Shown here: positions 45,198 through 54,763 of the stretch, in pieces
Layout of the letters: every line of letters begins with the position of its first letter
How positions within the stretch are numbered: position 1 is the first letter of the stretch
Assembly (NCBI GenBank): GCA_024279425.1
Contig: JAJRRO010000092.1
Coordinates: 124,001-188,000, forward strand
Length of the DNA stretch: 64,000 nt
Source of the DNA: Bacteroidota bacterium
GTDB lineage: Bacteria; Bacteroidota; Bacteroidia; Flavobacteriales; Flavobacteriaceae
Direction: 5' to 3'
Position numbers and translations under genes: made by a program
The notes under the pieces: generated by a model
The model's input: only the letters and a program-made list of their open reading frames with translations
What the model was told of the DNA's origin: nothing
The model's database searches: none

Positions 45198-45376
45198 AGA
45201 GCTGGTTAGCTATTCGGCCTTGTGTTTGTCCATTTGCCAAAGATAGAAGATTGCCTTAAAACCAAATGTTATAAAATATATAAATAAGATTATGATCTAA
45301 CTCTAGTAAGGATTAAAAATAGATTACTATTTTTACGCCCAGAAAGTAACACAATTCAATAAAAAGTTCTTTAAAC

Positions 45377-46324
45377 ATGCTTACAAGAAGGCACATTAGG
45401 GTAAAAGTAATGCAATGTATCTACGCCCTGACCCAATCAAAGGATGACTCCCTTGAAAAACAGGAGAAGTTTTTAAAAGTAAGTATTGAGAATATGTATA
45501 CCCTTTATTTGCTTGTGTTAAGCCTGTTCATTGAAGTCCAGCAACTAGCGGCGACCCAGGTACGACTTTCCTCAAAAAAATATCTTTCAAACAGCTCTGA
45601 TGCGTTTCCCGATAAGGAAAGATTTGTAAACAATAGATTATTATTGCAATTGGTTGACAATGGTCCGCTGAAATCCGAACTCGAAAAAAGAAAATTGAAG
45701 AATTGGTATTTGAATGAAGAATATGTAAAGCTCATTCATAAGGCAATTGTTGAAAGCAAGGTTTACCTAGATTACATGAACAAATCTTCCAATTCCTATC
45801 AAGAGGATAAAGAATTCATTAGCACGCTGTTTAAAGAGGTCATTGCACCTAATGAAAAGATATATGAATATTTTGAGGATGATAAACTGACATGGGTAGA
45901 TGATGTACCTATTGTGAACACCTTTATTTTAAGGCAGTTTAAGAAAGTTAAGGAAGAACAGAATGATTCTTTCTTTTTGCCCAGATTGCTCAAAGATGAT
46001 GAGGACATGAATTTTGCCAACAAACTTTTGACCAAAACCCTATTGAATAACAGCATGTGGGAAAAAGAGATTGAAGGTAAAACCCCGAACTGGGACAAAG
46101 ACCGAATAGCTGATATAGATTCCATTTTGTTGAAAATGGCGATTTGTGAGTTGTTGAATTTCCCTTCGATACCAGAGAAAGTCACGATTAACGAGTTTTT
46201 AGAGATAGCCAAGGAGTACTCAACACCTAAAAGCAGCATTTTTATAAATGGTATCCTGGATAAACTAGTGAAGGAGTATAAGACCGAAGGCAAACTAAAA
46301 AAGGTGGGGCGGGGTCTATTATAA
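45377..46324 (+). CDS. nusB: Transcription antitermination factor NusB
   Basis: 315 residues, twice the E. coli length, as in Bacteroidota. The opening T-R-R-H-I-R-V-K-V-M-Q-C-I-Y-A matches NusB, and the C-terminal core has D-I-D-S-I-L-L-K-M-A-I-C-E-L, I-N-E-F-L-E-I-A-K-E-Y-S and F-I-N-G-I-L-D-K-L. It binds boxA RNA with NusE during rRNA transcription. The middle insertion (about 70-170) has no known role. Confidence 0.93.
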   Translation: MLTRRHIRVKVMQCIYALTQSKDDSLEKQEKFLKVSIENMYTLYLLVLSLFIEVQQLAATQVRLSSKKYLSNSSDAFPDKERFVNNRLLLQLVDNGPLKSELEKRKLKNWYLNEEYVKLIHKAIVESKVYLDYMNKSSNSYQEDKEFISTLFKEVIAPNEKIYEYFEDDKLTWVDDVPIVNTFILRQFKKVKEEQNDSFFLPRLLKDDEDMNFANKLLTKTLLNNSMWEKEIEGKTPNWDKDRIADIDSILLKMAICELLNFPSIPEKVTINEFLEIAKEYSTPKSSIFINGILDKLVKEYKTEGKLKKVGRGLL

Positions 46325-46334
46325 ATTATTTCTT

Positions 46335-46342
46335 TAATTTTG
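46335..46342 (+). promoter_or_regulatory. -7 promoter box TAATTTTG of the DUF1573 gene
   Basis: TAnnTTTG match 24 bp before the DUF1573 ATG, 10 bp after the nusB stop. Confidence 0.45.
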
Positions 46343-46365
46343 CAACGAATTAAAAATTTTGACAA

Positions 46366-46836
46366 ATGAAAAGAGCAATAGTAAGCCTAAGTCTTCTATC
46401 AATTATGGCCTTTGTTTCCTGTAAGGAGAATGCCTCAAGTAAAGTAAAAACAGATAATGTTGCGGTTGCCGCTGAAAGAGATGAAGCCTCAAAACTGGTT
46501 CCTGTTATGGAATTCGAAAAAGCAGAGCATGATTTCGGAACTATTGAGCAAGGCACCCCCCAAGAGACGGTATTTATCTTTACCAATACAGGTAATGCAC
46601 CATTGATCATTACCAATGCAACAAGTAGCTGTGGTTGTACAGTTCCAAATCCTCCTAAAGAGCCAATTGCTCCAGGTAAAAAAGGGGAACTATTGGTTAA
46701 ATTCAATGGGTCAGGGCAAAACCAAGTGACAAAAACCATTACCGTTACGGCCAACACGGCCAAAGGTTCAGAGCTTTTGAGAATAAAGGCTTTTGTCAAC
46801 CCTAAGGGCGCAGCACCAGTAGGTCCTGTAAAATAA
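46366..46836 (+). CDS. DUF1573 lipoprotein
   Basis: 156 residues. Lipobox F-V-S-C (C19), then an immunoglobulin-like beta domain with E-H-D-F-G-T-I-E-Q-G and the family cysteine motif S-S-C-G-C-T-V-P. DUF1573 is common in Bacteroidota, with unknown function. It lies between nusB and yajC, 26 bp before yajC. Confidence 0.88.
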   Translation: MKRAIVSLSLLSIMAFVSCKENASSKVKTDNVAVAAERDEASKLVPVMEFEKAEHDFGTIEQGTPQETVFIFTNTGNAPLIITNATSSCGCTVPNPPKEPIAPGKKGELLVKFNGSGQNQVTKTITVTANTAKGSELLRIKAFVNPKGAAPVGPVK

Positions 46837-46862
46837 GTAAGATTTAATTTTAAATATATAGA

Positions 46863-47156
46863 ATGGGAAGTGGTAATATAATGGATTTTCTCCCGATGAT
46901 ATTGATTTTTGTGGTGGCGTATTTTTTTATGATACGGCCGCAAATGAAGCGTCAAAAAGATGAGAAAAAGTTTGCGGCAAAATTAAAAAGGGGAGATAAG
47001 ATCATCACAAAAAGTGGTCTTCACGGCAAAGTGATAGATCTCAATGAAAAAGATGCCTCCTGTGTCATTGAAACTATGGCTGGGAAGCTAAAATTTGATC
47101 GTTCGGCAATATCGATGGAAATGAGTAAAAAGCTGAATCCACCCGCTGCAAAATAG
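46863..47156 (+). CDS. yajC: Preprotein translocase subunit YajC
   Basis: 97 residues. One N-terminal helix (about 8-24, V-V-A-Y-F-F-M-I-R-P-Q) followed by the small basic-acidic beta domain with G-D-K-I-I-T-K-S-G-L-H-G-K-V. YajC associates with SecDF in protein export. nusB-DUF1573-yajC is a usual order in flavobacteria. Confidence 0.93.
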   Translation: MGSGNIMDFLPMILIFVVAYFFMIRPQMKRQKDEKKFAAKLKRGDKIITKSGLHGKVIDLNEKDASCVIETMAGKLKFDRSAISMEMSKKLNPPAAK

Positions 47157-47183
47157 ATAAAGATTTACCGTCAAATAACCTTA

Positions 47184-47212
47184 AAAATCCGATTGCGAAA
47201 TCGGCTTTTTTG
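47184..47212 (+). terminator. Terminator after yajC
   Basis: CCGATT/AATCGG core stem with A-rich and T-rich flanks (one mismatch), 28 bp after yajC. Confidence 0.7.
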
Positions 47213-47265
47213 TGCTTGAACCTGAACAGGAATCGTTATATTCATACCTTACTAAATTATAAGAT

Positions 47266-48615
47266 ATGTACCACGATAGACGAAATTTCATTAAGAAAAG
47301 TTCATTGGTTCTGGCCGGCTCTGGAGCAGCGTTTTTATTTCCTATAGAACTTCTGGCGACACTGCGTAAAAAGGTAGGTCCCAACGATACGATCAATGTT
47401 GGCTTAATAGGCTGTAATGGGATGGGTTTTAGCGATCTTACCTCAATGTTGAAAATCAGTGAAGTCAATGTAATTGCTCTTTGTGATGTAGATGAGGATG
47501 TGCTCAAATCTAGAACTTTGGATCTGGATAAAGCCGGAATTAAAAAACCGAAATGGTACAAGGACTATAGGAAATTACTTGAGAACAAGGATATAGATGT
47601 AGTGGTCATAGGAACACCGGATCACTGGCATTGCTTGCAATTAACCGACGCTCTTCAAGCGGGTAAAGACGTCTATTGCGAGAAACCAATTGCCAACTCT
47701 ATTCAAGAGGCTAATATCATGTTAAACCATGTTGGGGCAAGTGACCGTATTGTACAGATTGGGCAATGGCAAAGAAGCCAACCACATTTCGTGGAGGCTA
47801 TAAATTATGTGCATTCTGGCAAGCTGGGAGAAATACGTTTGGCAAAGGCCTGGGCATACCAAGGTTGGATGAGTCCCGTGCCTGTTGTTTCTGATGCTCC
47901 TGTGCCACAGGGGGTAGATTATGATATGTGGTTGGGCCCTGCTTCGAAAAGGCCTTTTAACAAGAACAGGTTTCATTTCAGCTTCAGATGGTTTTGGGAT
48001 TATGCAGGTGGATTAATGACCGATTGGGGGGTTCATTTAATAGATTACGCCTTGTATGGGATGAAAGTAGGAATGCCAAAATCCGTCATGGCCTTGGGCG
48101 GTAAATTTGCATATCCCGATGATGCTTCAGAAACGCCTGATACATTGCAGACGGTTTTTGAATACGAAGGTTTTTCAATCTTATGGGAACATGCCACAGG
48201 TATAGATGGTGGTAATTATGGGCGAAATCATGGCATCGCATTTATTGGGAATAATGGCACTTTGGTACTTGATCGTGGCGGTTGGGAGGTTATTGCCGAA
48301 AATGAATTCAAGGGCTGGGGTAAGGAACCTGGCAAACGTATGGAAAGTATCCCAATACAACAAAGCAAAGGCAGTGGTTTGGATTTGCATACTGTTAACT
48401 TTATTGAGGCCGTCAAAAGTAGGGATACCTCCTCATTGAATGCGCCTATCGAAGTTGGTTATGATGCTGCTATGGTATCCCATATGGGTAATGTTGCCTT
48501 CAAATCTGGGGATAGGATTTATTGGGATGAAACAACAGGGAAATTTAAGCAAGAATCTGCAAATGAGTTCTTAAAGGCGACGTATCACAACGGTTGGAAA
48601 TTGCCAAGGATTTGA
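47266..48615 (+). CDS. Exported Gfo/Idh/MocA-family oxidoreductase
   Basis: 449 residues. A Tat-type leader (D-R-R-N-F-I-K-K at 4-11, hydrophobic to about 30) indicates export with cofactor bound. The Rossmann start is G-L-I-G-C-N-G-M-G, C-E-K-P-I-A provides the catalytic-lysine motif of the fold, and W-D-Y-A-G-G-L-M-T-D-W-G-V-H follows. Such Tat-exported members oxidise sugars or glycosides with tightly bound NAD(P). The DUF1080 gene at 54 kb may be functionally related. Confidence 0.9.
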   Translation: MYHDRRNFIKKSSLVLAGSGAAFLFPIELLATLRKKVGPNDTINVGLIGCNGMGFSDLTSMLKISEVNVIALCDVDEDVLKSRTLDLDKAGIKKPKWYKDYRKLLENKDIDVVVIGTPDHWHCLQLTDALQAGKDVYCEKPIANSIQEANIMLNHVGASDRIVQIGQWQRSQPHFVEAINYVHSGKLGEIRLAKAWAYQGWMSPVPVVSDAPVPQGVDYDMWLGPASKRPFNKNRFHFSFRWFWDYAGGLMTDWGVHLIDYALYGMKVGMPKSVMALGGKFAYPDDASETPDTLQTVFEYEGFSILWEHATGIDGGNYGRNHGIAFIGNNGTLVLDRGGWEVIAENEFKGWGKEPGKRMESIPIQQSKGSGLDLHTVNFIEAVKSRDTSSLNAPIEVGYDAAMVSHMGNVAFKSGDRIYWDETTGKFKQESANEFLKATYHNGWKLPRI

Positions 48616-48662
48616 TTTAGTTTTGTATGAAATAGGGATTGTCGCTAAAGCGGGAATCCCCC

Positions 48663-49259
48663 TTATTTTCGGTATTTATCATTAAGTCCAACACCTTGGT
48701 CGATCATAGGGATGATTTTTGTTAGTCTTGCCAATTTTGTTTGATCCTGTTTGGCATATGCAATATATTCGCAAAAGTCCCTTTGTTTGTAGGGCGAAGA
48801 AGCGTTGAAGGCTTCCATGACGTTAGGATTCTTTTCAAGTTCGGTTCTCAAAAGGTCAGGAATTTCAGCTTTGACAGTTTTGTTCTTTTCGGGCATTACC
48901 CTCAACCCCTTTTTCTGGTTTTCAATGGCTTCATTCATGTAGGCCAATACAGTTACCTTGTCAAAAGTGTTTGATTTGAATTTCCAATGACGCATGGCTT
49001 TGGTCTTCCCTTCTTGGGCATTTTCCAATATTTTTTTGGGGTCGGATAAAAACACCCCATTAAAAAACCACAATCCAAAATGATTCTTGAAGGCCATAAT
49101 GCCCAATACGTTTTTACCGTCTATCGTGTAAATCGGTGCCCCCCATTTATAATTTTCGGCCAACTCGGTCTTAAGGGCTAATTCCCTAAGTTTTGCAATG
49201 CCCTCCAGAAATGGATTTTCTTTGGCGAAATAGGTTTCTATTTTTTCTGAATTATCCAT
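48663..49259 (-). CDS. DUF1801/YdeI (OmpD-associated) protein
   Basis: 198 residues from ATG 49259 (the frame is open further into pepT, but that part reads antigenically random and would overlap pepT by over 100 bp). The N-terminal DUF1801 fold has A-P-I-Y-T-I-D-G-K-N and F-G-L-W-F-F-N-G; the C-terminal YdeI/OmdA part has F-N-A-S-S-P-Y-K-Q-R-D-F and Y-I-A-Y-A-K. The function is unknown. It lies 4 bp after pepT on the same strand. Confidence 0.82.
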   Translation of the reverse strand: MDNSEKIETYFAKENPFLEGIAKLRELALKTELAENYKWGAPIYTIDGKNVLGIMAFKNHFGLWFFNGVFLSDPKKILENAQEGKTKAMRHWKFKSNTFDKVTVLAYMNEAIENQKKGLRVMPEKNKTVKAEIPDLLRTELEKNPNVMEAFNASSPYKQRDFCEYIAYAKQDQTKLARLTKIIPMIDQGVGLNDKYRK

Positions 49260-49263
49260 AAAA

Positions 49264-50490
49264 TCAGACTTGGCCAGCAGTGATTTCGCAAATTTTAACG
49301 ATAACCTCAACTGCTTTTTGCATACTTTCCACAGGAACATATTCGTATTTACCATGAAAGTTATGACCACCTGCAAAGATATTGGGACAGGGCAGGCCCA
49401 TAAAGCTCAATTGGGATCCATCGGTACCTCCCCTGATAGGTTTTATAATAGGGGTAATGCCAATTGTTTCCATCGCTTCTTTTGCAATCTCCACGATATG
49501 AAAAGCAGGTTCTATTTTTCCCCGCATATTGTAATATTGGTCCGTTATTATCAGTTCAATGCAATTGTTGTGATCGTTATTTAATTTTTTGGCGATTTTA
49601 CGCAACAAGTCTTTCCGCTTCTCAAAATGTGATTTATCATGGTCTCGGATGATTAATTCAAATTCTGCATGCTCAATCTCACCTTGAAAATGATGAACAT
49701 GAAAAAAACCTTGCCTGCCACTAGTGCATTGCGGTGTTTCTTCTGGAGGTAGAATCGCAATGAACTCATTGGCGATACTTATGGCATTGACCATTTTTCC
49801 TTTCGCGTAACCCGGATGTACACTTTTACCTTTTATAACTACTTTGGCACCAGCTGCATTGAAATTCTCATATTCCAATTCCCCTACTTGGCTTCCGTCA
49901 ACAGTATAGGCCCAATCAGCACCAAATTTTACCACATCGAATTTATGCGCTCCGCGACCTATTTCCTCATCAGGGGTGAAGGCAACTTTAACTTCGCCAT
50001 GTTTTATTTCCGGGTGCTGGATAATAAATTCCATGGCAGTCACAATCTCAGCAATTCCAGCTTTGTCATCTGCTCCAAGTAACGTCGTCCCATCTGTGGT
50101 GATTAGGGTCTGACCTTTATAAAGCAATAGGTCTTCAAAATAATCGGGAGATAAAATGATATTTTCCTGAGCGTTCAGAACAATATCCTTTCCGTCATAA
50201 TTTCTTATAATTTGTGGTTTTATATCAGTGCTAGAGAAATCAGGGGTAGTGTCAAAATGCGAAATAAACCCGATTGTAGGAGTAGGCTTATCCATATTGC
50301 TTGGTAAAGTGGCCATGATGTAAGCATTATCATCTATAGTTACATCCTTTAAACCTATGCGTTCCAATTCGTAAGCCAATTCCGTGGCCAAATTCCACTG
50401 TTTTTCCGTACTTGGTGTGGTATCTGAGTTGGGATCGCTCTGGGTATCAACAGTCACATATCCCAGAAATCGTTCTATAAGCTGTTGCAT
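49264..50490 (-). CDS. pepT: Peptidase T (tripeptidase)
   Basis: 408 residues, M20B zinc aminotripeptidase. Zinc ligands appear in G-F-I-S-H-F-D-T near 74-81, L-L-G-A-D-D-K-A-G near 135-143, P-D-E-E-I-G near 171-176, D-G-S near 196 and the last histidine in F-A-G-G-H-N-F-H-G-K-Y. The cytoplasmic enzyme removes the N-terminal residue of tripeptides. The DUF1801 gene follows after 4 bp. Confidence 0.95.
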   Translation of the reverse strand: MQQLIERFLGYVTVDTQSDPNSDTTPSTEKQWNLATELAYELERIGLKDVTIDDNAYIMATLPSNMDKPTPTIGFISHFDTTPDFSSTDIKPQIIRNYDGKDIVLNAQENIILSPDYFEDLLLYKGQTLITTDGTTLLGADDKAGIAEIVTAMEFIIQHPEIKHGEVKVAFTPDEEIGRGAHKFDVVKFGADWAYTVDGSQVGELEYENFNAAGAKVVIKGKSVHPGYAKGKMVNAISIANEFIAILPPEETPQCTSGRQGFFHVHHFQGEIEHAEFELIIRDHDKSHFEKRKDLLRKIAKKLNNDHNNCIELIITDQYYNMRGKIEPAFHIVEIAKEAMETIGITPIIKPIRGGTDGSQLSFMGLPCPNIFAGGHNFHGKYEYVPVESMQKAVEVIVKICEITAGQV

Positions 50491-50567
50491 CTAAAAAGAA
50501 TTTGCTCAAAAATACAGATTATTATTAGTATTTTGGTTTAAGAATATGTGATTCAAAAGGCTAGTAT

Positions 50568-51014
50568 ATGAAGGCTATGGTTTTTAATTTTTCAATATTG
50601 CTCTACCTATCAGCAATAGGCAATTTAATGGCTCAGAAAGATTGTGTTCTTGGTGTGGGCATCACCAAAAATGAGACAATTATCGAGGTTTTTCAGCTAA
50701 ATCAGGAACAAGCGGGGCAAATGACGAATTTTAGTGCCGAACTTAAGTATAGAAATGAAATATTGAATAATCAGGCAAAAAATATGATGAAGCGCCACCC
50801 ACAAGGTACGGTTGCTGAATTAACGGTATTGGCCGAGAAATATAATGTGATTCGGGATAGTATGGAACGTATTCAAAGAATGATAGACATGAGGACATTA
50901 AAATTGTTCAATAAGAAACAGTATGAGAGATACTTGGTGCTTTGCGATGAGGCCTTCCGTCAACCTTTAAGAGTAATTCCTATGCGTTATAGAGACAGTA
51001 TTCCTCAAGAGTGA
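50568..51014 (+). CDS. Exported hypothetical protein
   Basis: 148 residues with a signal peptide (about 1-22, N-L-M-A-Q). The rest is helical and charged (L-N-Q-E-Q-A-G-Q-M, then K-N-M-M-K-R-H), faintly like Spy/CpxP periplasmic helical proteins. No family is recognised. It is monocistronic, between pepT (divergent) and pyrD. Confidence 0.55.
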   Translation: MKAMVFNFSILLYLSAIGNLMAQKDCVLGVGITKNETIIEVFQLNQEQAGQMTNFSAELKYRNEILNNQAKNMMKRHPQGTVAELTVLAEKYNVIRDSMERIQRMIDMRTLKLFNKKQYERYLVLCDEAFRQPLRVIPMRYRDSIPQE

Positions 51015-51103
51015 TATTAATTTTTGTATGTTGACAAAATTGCCGGGGATACCGTAAATACTAATATTGAGTTTGTACTTTTGTCTAAACTTTACTTTCC
51101 TCC

Positions 51104-52138
51104 ATGTATAAGATTTTAGTTCGCCCCATACTTTTTCTTCTAGACCCAGAAAAGGTACACCATTTGACTTTTTTAATGCTTCGATTTTTTGGAAAAATCG
51201 GGCTATCCTCTTTGTTTAAATCTCTCTACGTCATCGAAGATAAGCGATTAGAACGAGAGGTGTTTGGACTTAAGTTTAAAAACCCAGTGGGTCTAGCGGC
51301 CGGTTTCGACAAAGACGCAAAATTGTTCAATGAGCTTTCTGATTTTGGATTTGGGTTTGTAGAGATAGGAACCCTTACTCCAAAACCCCAAGATGGCAAT
51401 ACCAAAAAGCGACTCTTTCGATTAAAGGTTGACCAGGCTATTATTAATCGAATGGGGTTTAATAATAAGGGGGTGTTTGATGCTGTGGAGCGATTAAAAA
51501 AGAAGCACAATGTACTTATCGGTGGCAATATTGGCAAGAACAAGAGTACGCCAAACGATAAGGCCATTAAGGACTACCTTATTTGTTTTGATGCCCTTTT
51601 TGAGTATGTGGATTATTTTGTGGTAAATGTAAGCTCTCCCAACACCCCTGGATTAAGGGAACTTCAGGATAGAGAACCATTAACGGCCCTGCTCAAGGAG
51701 CTGAAAAAAGAGAATGGAAAAATGGCTTTGAAATGCAATGGTTCTGAAAAACCAATATTGCTTAAAATCGCTCCCGATTTGACTGACAATCAATTGATGG
51801 ACATTATTAAAATAGTGAAGCATACAAAGATTGATGGAATTATAGCCACCAATACGACTATAGCCCGTGAAGGACTTAAATCTTTATATATAGAGACCGA
51901 AGAAAAAGGAGGACTCAGTGGTAAACCATTGACCAAAAGAAGTACTGAAGTAATTCGGTTTTTGGCTGAGAAGAGCAACAAGGCATTTCCAATTATTGGG
52001 GTTGGTGGAATACATTCTGCAGAAGATGCCATAGAAAAATTGGAAGCCGGTGCCGATTTGGTCCAGCTTTATACAGGGTTCATATATGAAGGTCCTGCCT
52101 TGATCAAAAGAATCAATAAGGCAATCCTGGCCAAGTAA
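51104..52138 (+). CDS. pyrD: Dihydroorotate dehydrogenase (quinone), class 2
   Basis: 344 residues. It oxidises dihydroorotate to orotate with FMN and quinone at the inner membrane. An N-terminal helix (about 1-32) is the membrane-docking, quinone-binding part of class 2. Marks: [25 protein letters not shown]-x-[14 protein letters not shown] (catalytic Ser), and I-I-G-V-G-G-I. Together with pyrF it belongs to pyrimidine synthesis. Confidence 0.95.
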   Translation: MYKILVRPILFLLDPEKVHHLTFLMLRFFGKIGLSSLFKSLYVIEDKRLEREVFGLKFKNPVGLAAGFDKDAKLFNELSDFGFGFVEIGTLTPKPQDGNTKKRLFRLKVDQAIINRMGFNNKGVFDAVERLKKKHNVLIGGNIGKNKSTPNDKAIKDYLICFDALFEYVDYFVVNVSSPNTPGLRELQDREPLTALLKELKKENGKMALKCNGSEKPILLKIAPDLTDNQLMDIIKIVKHTKIDGIIATNTTIAREGLKSLYIETEEKGGLSGKPLTKRSTEVIRFLAEKSNKAFPIIGVGGIHSAEDAIEKLEAGADLVQLYTGFIYEGPALIKRINKAILAK

Positions 52139-52150
52139 GCTGTTTTCCAG

Positions 52151-52573
52151 TTAGTGTGAAGCCCAATAGTCAATGACAAGCACATCACCTAAATGAGGGG
52201 TAAGAACTTGTCCAAATGCTTTATGGTCCGGATGTGGAAGGTAAATGGACCGATCTTCCTCACTGTTGAAAGTTAGAAAAAAACAATGCGTAAATCCTTT
52301 GTCCAAACCCTCTGGGCTATTGTTCAGCCCCCATTCATAGGACTTTATTTGTGGTATCTTTGAGGGTAGTGCGGCAAAAGCCGTTTCAACTTTCTTAATG
52401 TTCGCCGAGGATGTTCCTTCTTTGAATTTGAATAGCACTACATGGCGTAATACACTGTCCTGTTTTTTGTACATATCAAATTTTGATGATTGTTGCTTTT
52501 CCAATATAGGATTCAAAAGGCCTAGTACTAAAAAAGCAAATAAGGTACTTAATGAAATATATATGATTTTCAT
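52151..52573 (-). CDS. Dabb-domain protein with N-terminal anchor
   Basis: 140 residues. A hydrophobic helix (about 4-24) suggests a membrane anchor or an uncleaved signal. The rest is a stress-responsive A/B barrel (Dabb): R-H-V-V-L-F-K-F-K-E-G, and the closing H-P-D-H-K-A-F with D-V-L-V-I-D-Y. Dabb proteins include dimeric cyclases and heme-related enzymes; the role of this one is unknown. It converges on pyrD with a 12-bp gap. Confidence 0.8.
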   Translation of the reverse strand: MKIIYISLSTLFAFLVLGLLNPILEKQQSSKFDMYKKQDSVLRHVVLFKFKEGTSSANIKKVETAFAALPSKIPQIKSYEWGLNNSPEGLDKGFTHCFFLTFNSEEDRSIYLPHPDHKAFGQVLTPHLGDVLVIDYWASH

Positions 52574-52961
52574 GCGAAATATTTTCCGTAAGATATAAAA
52601 AATAAGGGTTTCTGTCTTGATTTGTAGTTTACAAACTAAAATCTATTCCAATTGAATTAAGAAATACTTTCTGCCTTTGTGATTGCTTAGGTGTTGTGCC
52701 TAGACCAGACAATCATGTTTTAAAGCAAAGTGTCGTCAATGGTCTAAAATATGGGATAGCAACCGTGTCTGGTCTCTGTTAGTTTTCGTTGTTTTTGGTG
52801 ATAGCCTCGTTATTAGGGAGTATATCGTTTTATATTATAGGCAATTCCCAAGTCGGACATTTTTTAAAATGACTCTAAATAGTGGTCTTTGTAGGTAGAG
52901 TGTCATTTATGGTATTATCGAATAAATAATGTAATTTTGAATAAGAATCTCAGTAAAATAA
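52574..52961. other. Intergenic region with inverted repeats
   Basis: 388 bp without a gene. It holds a TAGTTT-AC-AAACTA palindrome (52625-52638), a 10-bp perfect inverted repeat AGACCAGACA (52702-52711) with TGTCTGGTCT (52766-52775), an imperfect one near 52867-52908, and a TAATTTTG box (52932-52939) probably serving the HMG-CoA lyase gene. Confidence 0.4.
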
Positions 52962-53828
52962 ATGGCAGGTAAGGTTAAAATAATTGAATGCCCGAGGGAT
53001 GCGATGCAGGGTATAAAAACCTTCATTCCTGCCAAGCAAAAGGCAAGGTATATCCAGTCTTTGTTGGGTTGTGGTTTTGACACCATTGATTTTGGAAGTT
53101 TTGTTTCACCTAGAGCAATACCGCAAATGGTCGATACGGCCGAAGTAATTTCACTGTTGGATTTGTCGAAGACCAAAAGTAAACTTTTGACTATAGTGGC
53201 CAATGTTCGGGGAGCGCACGAAGCAATTAAATATGAGGCTATTGATTATTTGGGTTTTCCTTTTTCTATTTCAGAGAACTTTCAAATGAGGAATACCCAT
53301 AAAACGATTAGCCAATCTGTTGAGACTTTGAGGGAGATCTTGGGCATAGCTGCGGCTAACGATAAGGAGGTGGTGACCTATATTTCAATGGGTTTTGGTA
53401 ATCCGTATGGTGATCCTTGGAATGTTGATATTGTGGGAGAGTGGACAGAGAAGTTGGCAGAAATGGGAGCACGTATTCTATCGTTGTCGGATACTGTAGG
53501 TACTTCGTCGCCAGAAGATATCACCTATTTATTTTCTAATCTAATCCCTAAATACCCCGAAATAGAATTTGGCGCCCATTTACATACAACACCTGCAAAA
53601 TGGCATGAGAAAATCGACGCTGCGTTTAAATCGGGTTGTCGTCGGTTTGACGGAGCTGTCCAAGGGTTTGGAGGCTGCCCAATGGCCAAAGACGAACTAA
53701 CAGGGAATATGCCTACCGAAAAAATGCTTTCTTATTTTACAGCTGCTAAAGTTGATACAAAAACCAACTGGATTGTTTTTGAGGCTGCCTACAATAAAGC
53801 CTCGGAATTGTTTTTAGGTTATTCTTAA
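52962..53828 (+). CDS. mvaB: Hydroxymethylglutaryl-CoA lyase family protein
   Basis: 288 residues, HMGL-like TIM barrel. HMG-CoA lyase splits HMG-CoA into acetyl-CoA and acetoacetate in leucine breakdown. Marks: E-C-P-R-D-A-M-Q-G at the start (usually E-V-G-P-R-D), the metal histidines in F-G-A-H-L-H-T-T, and the catalytic loop G-C-P-M-A-K-D-E-L-T-G-N, with its cysteine. Other HMGL-family activities (citramalate-type) are less likely given that loop. Confidence 0.88.
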   Translation: MAGKVKIIECPRDAMQGIKTFIPAKQKARYIQSLLGCGFDTIDFGSFVSPRAIPQMVDTAEVISLLDLSKTKSKLLTIVANVRGAHEAIKYEAIDYLGFPFSISENFQMRNTHKTISQSVETLREILGIAAANDKEVVTYISMGFGNPYGDPWNVDIVGEWTEKLAEMGARILSLSDTVGTSSPEDITYLFSNLIPKYPEIEFGAHLHTTPAKWHEKIDAAFKSGCRRFDGAVQGFGGCPMAKDELTGNMPTEKMLSYFTAAKVDTKTNWIVFEAAYNKASELFLGYS

Positions 53829-54069
53829 CTATGAATTTGTGTAGGTGCTGTTTTGTAATCGCTTTCAAATCTTTTTTTTCAATATAAGACCACCGCGTAA
53901 TAATTGAAGAGGTAAGAAGTTAAATTCAAATTAAAACCCTATTTTTAATGCATTGCTGATTCGATTGGTAAATAGGTCATGAGATAGGCTTTAGCAATAT
54001 TGAATATCTAACAATATAAAATCGCTGATGTACCGCGCTTATTACTTCACCTAAAGGCATAACAATACT

Positions 54070-54708
54070 ATGAAGTCCTTTCCATTTTATTTCATTCTTT
54101 TAGTATTTCTAATATCTAGTTGTAAAGAGTATCAAGAAAATAAATCGACTGTACTTTTTGATGGCAAGACCTTTAATGGTTTTGAGGGCGATACCCTAGA
54201 GACTTGGCGTATCGAAAATGGTGCCATTGTGGGTGGCTCACTAAACGAAACCGTACCCAATAATGATTTTTTATGTACGGATCGATCTTTTGTAAACTTT
54301 AGTTTAAAGCTAAAAATCAAATTAATAGGTCACGATGGCTTTATTAATTCGGGCATACAATTTCGAAGCAAACGCCTTAAAGATCCGGCTTATGAAATGA
54401 CGGGTTACCAAGCCGATTGGGGTGAAGACTATTGGGCCAGCTTATATGATGAATCCCGAAGGAATTTGACCTTAATAGAGCCCGATTCCCTTCAAGTGCT
54501 TCAGTGGATAAAAATAGATGACTGGAATGACTATGAAATTTTGGCCGAAAATCGTCGCATCAGATTGTATATCAATGGCCATCAGACAGTCGACTATACA
54601 GAATTGGATGAAAGTATACCACAATCAGGTTTGATTGGTTTTCAGATACATGGTGGCGGTAAAGCGCAAGTCGCCTTTAAGGACATCACAATTGAGGAAT
54701 TAGAATAA
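54070..54708 (+). CDS. DUF1080 lipoprotein (3-keto-disaccharide hydrolase family)
   Basis: 212 residues. Lipobox I-S-S-C (C18), then a concanavalin-like beta domain with L-F-D-G-K-T-F-N-G-F, N-S-G-I-Q-F-R-S, Y-Q-A-D-W-G and G-L-I-G-F-Q-I-H-G-G-G. DUF1080 enzymes cut 3-keto-glycosides. It begins a three-gene run with an oxidative PVC-type protein (55 bp gap), and one Gfo/Idh oxidoreductase lies at 47 kb. Confidence 0.85.
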   Translation: MKSFPFYFILLVFLISSCKEYQENKSTVLFDGKTFNGFEGDTLETWRIENGAIVGGSLNETVPNNDFLCTDRSFVNFSLKLKIKLIGHDGFINSGIQFRSKRLKDPAYEMTGYQADWGEDYWASLYDESRRNLTLIEPDSLQVLQWIKIDDWNDYEILAENRRIRLYINGHQTVDYTELDESIPQSGLIGFQIHGGGKAQVAFKDITIEELE

Positions 54709-54763
54709 AAGTTATGGGTTCGAAGGTAGAAACCATTAGAAAATACAAATTAAACGAAGCTGT

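Noticed and set aside
49260-49376. N-terminal extension of the DUF1801 protein
   Set aside because: It would overlap pepT by over 100 bp and does not resemble the family; ATG 49259 fits.
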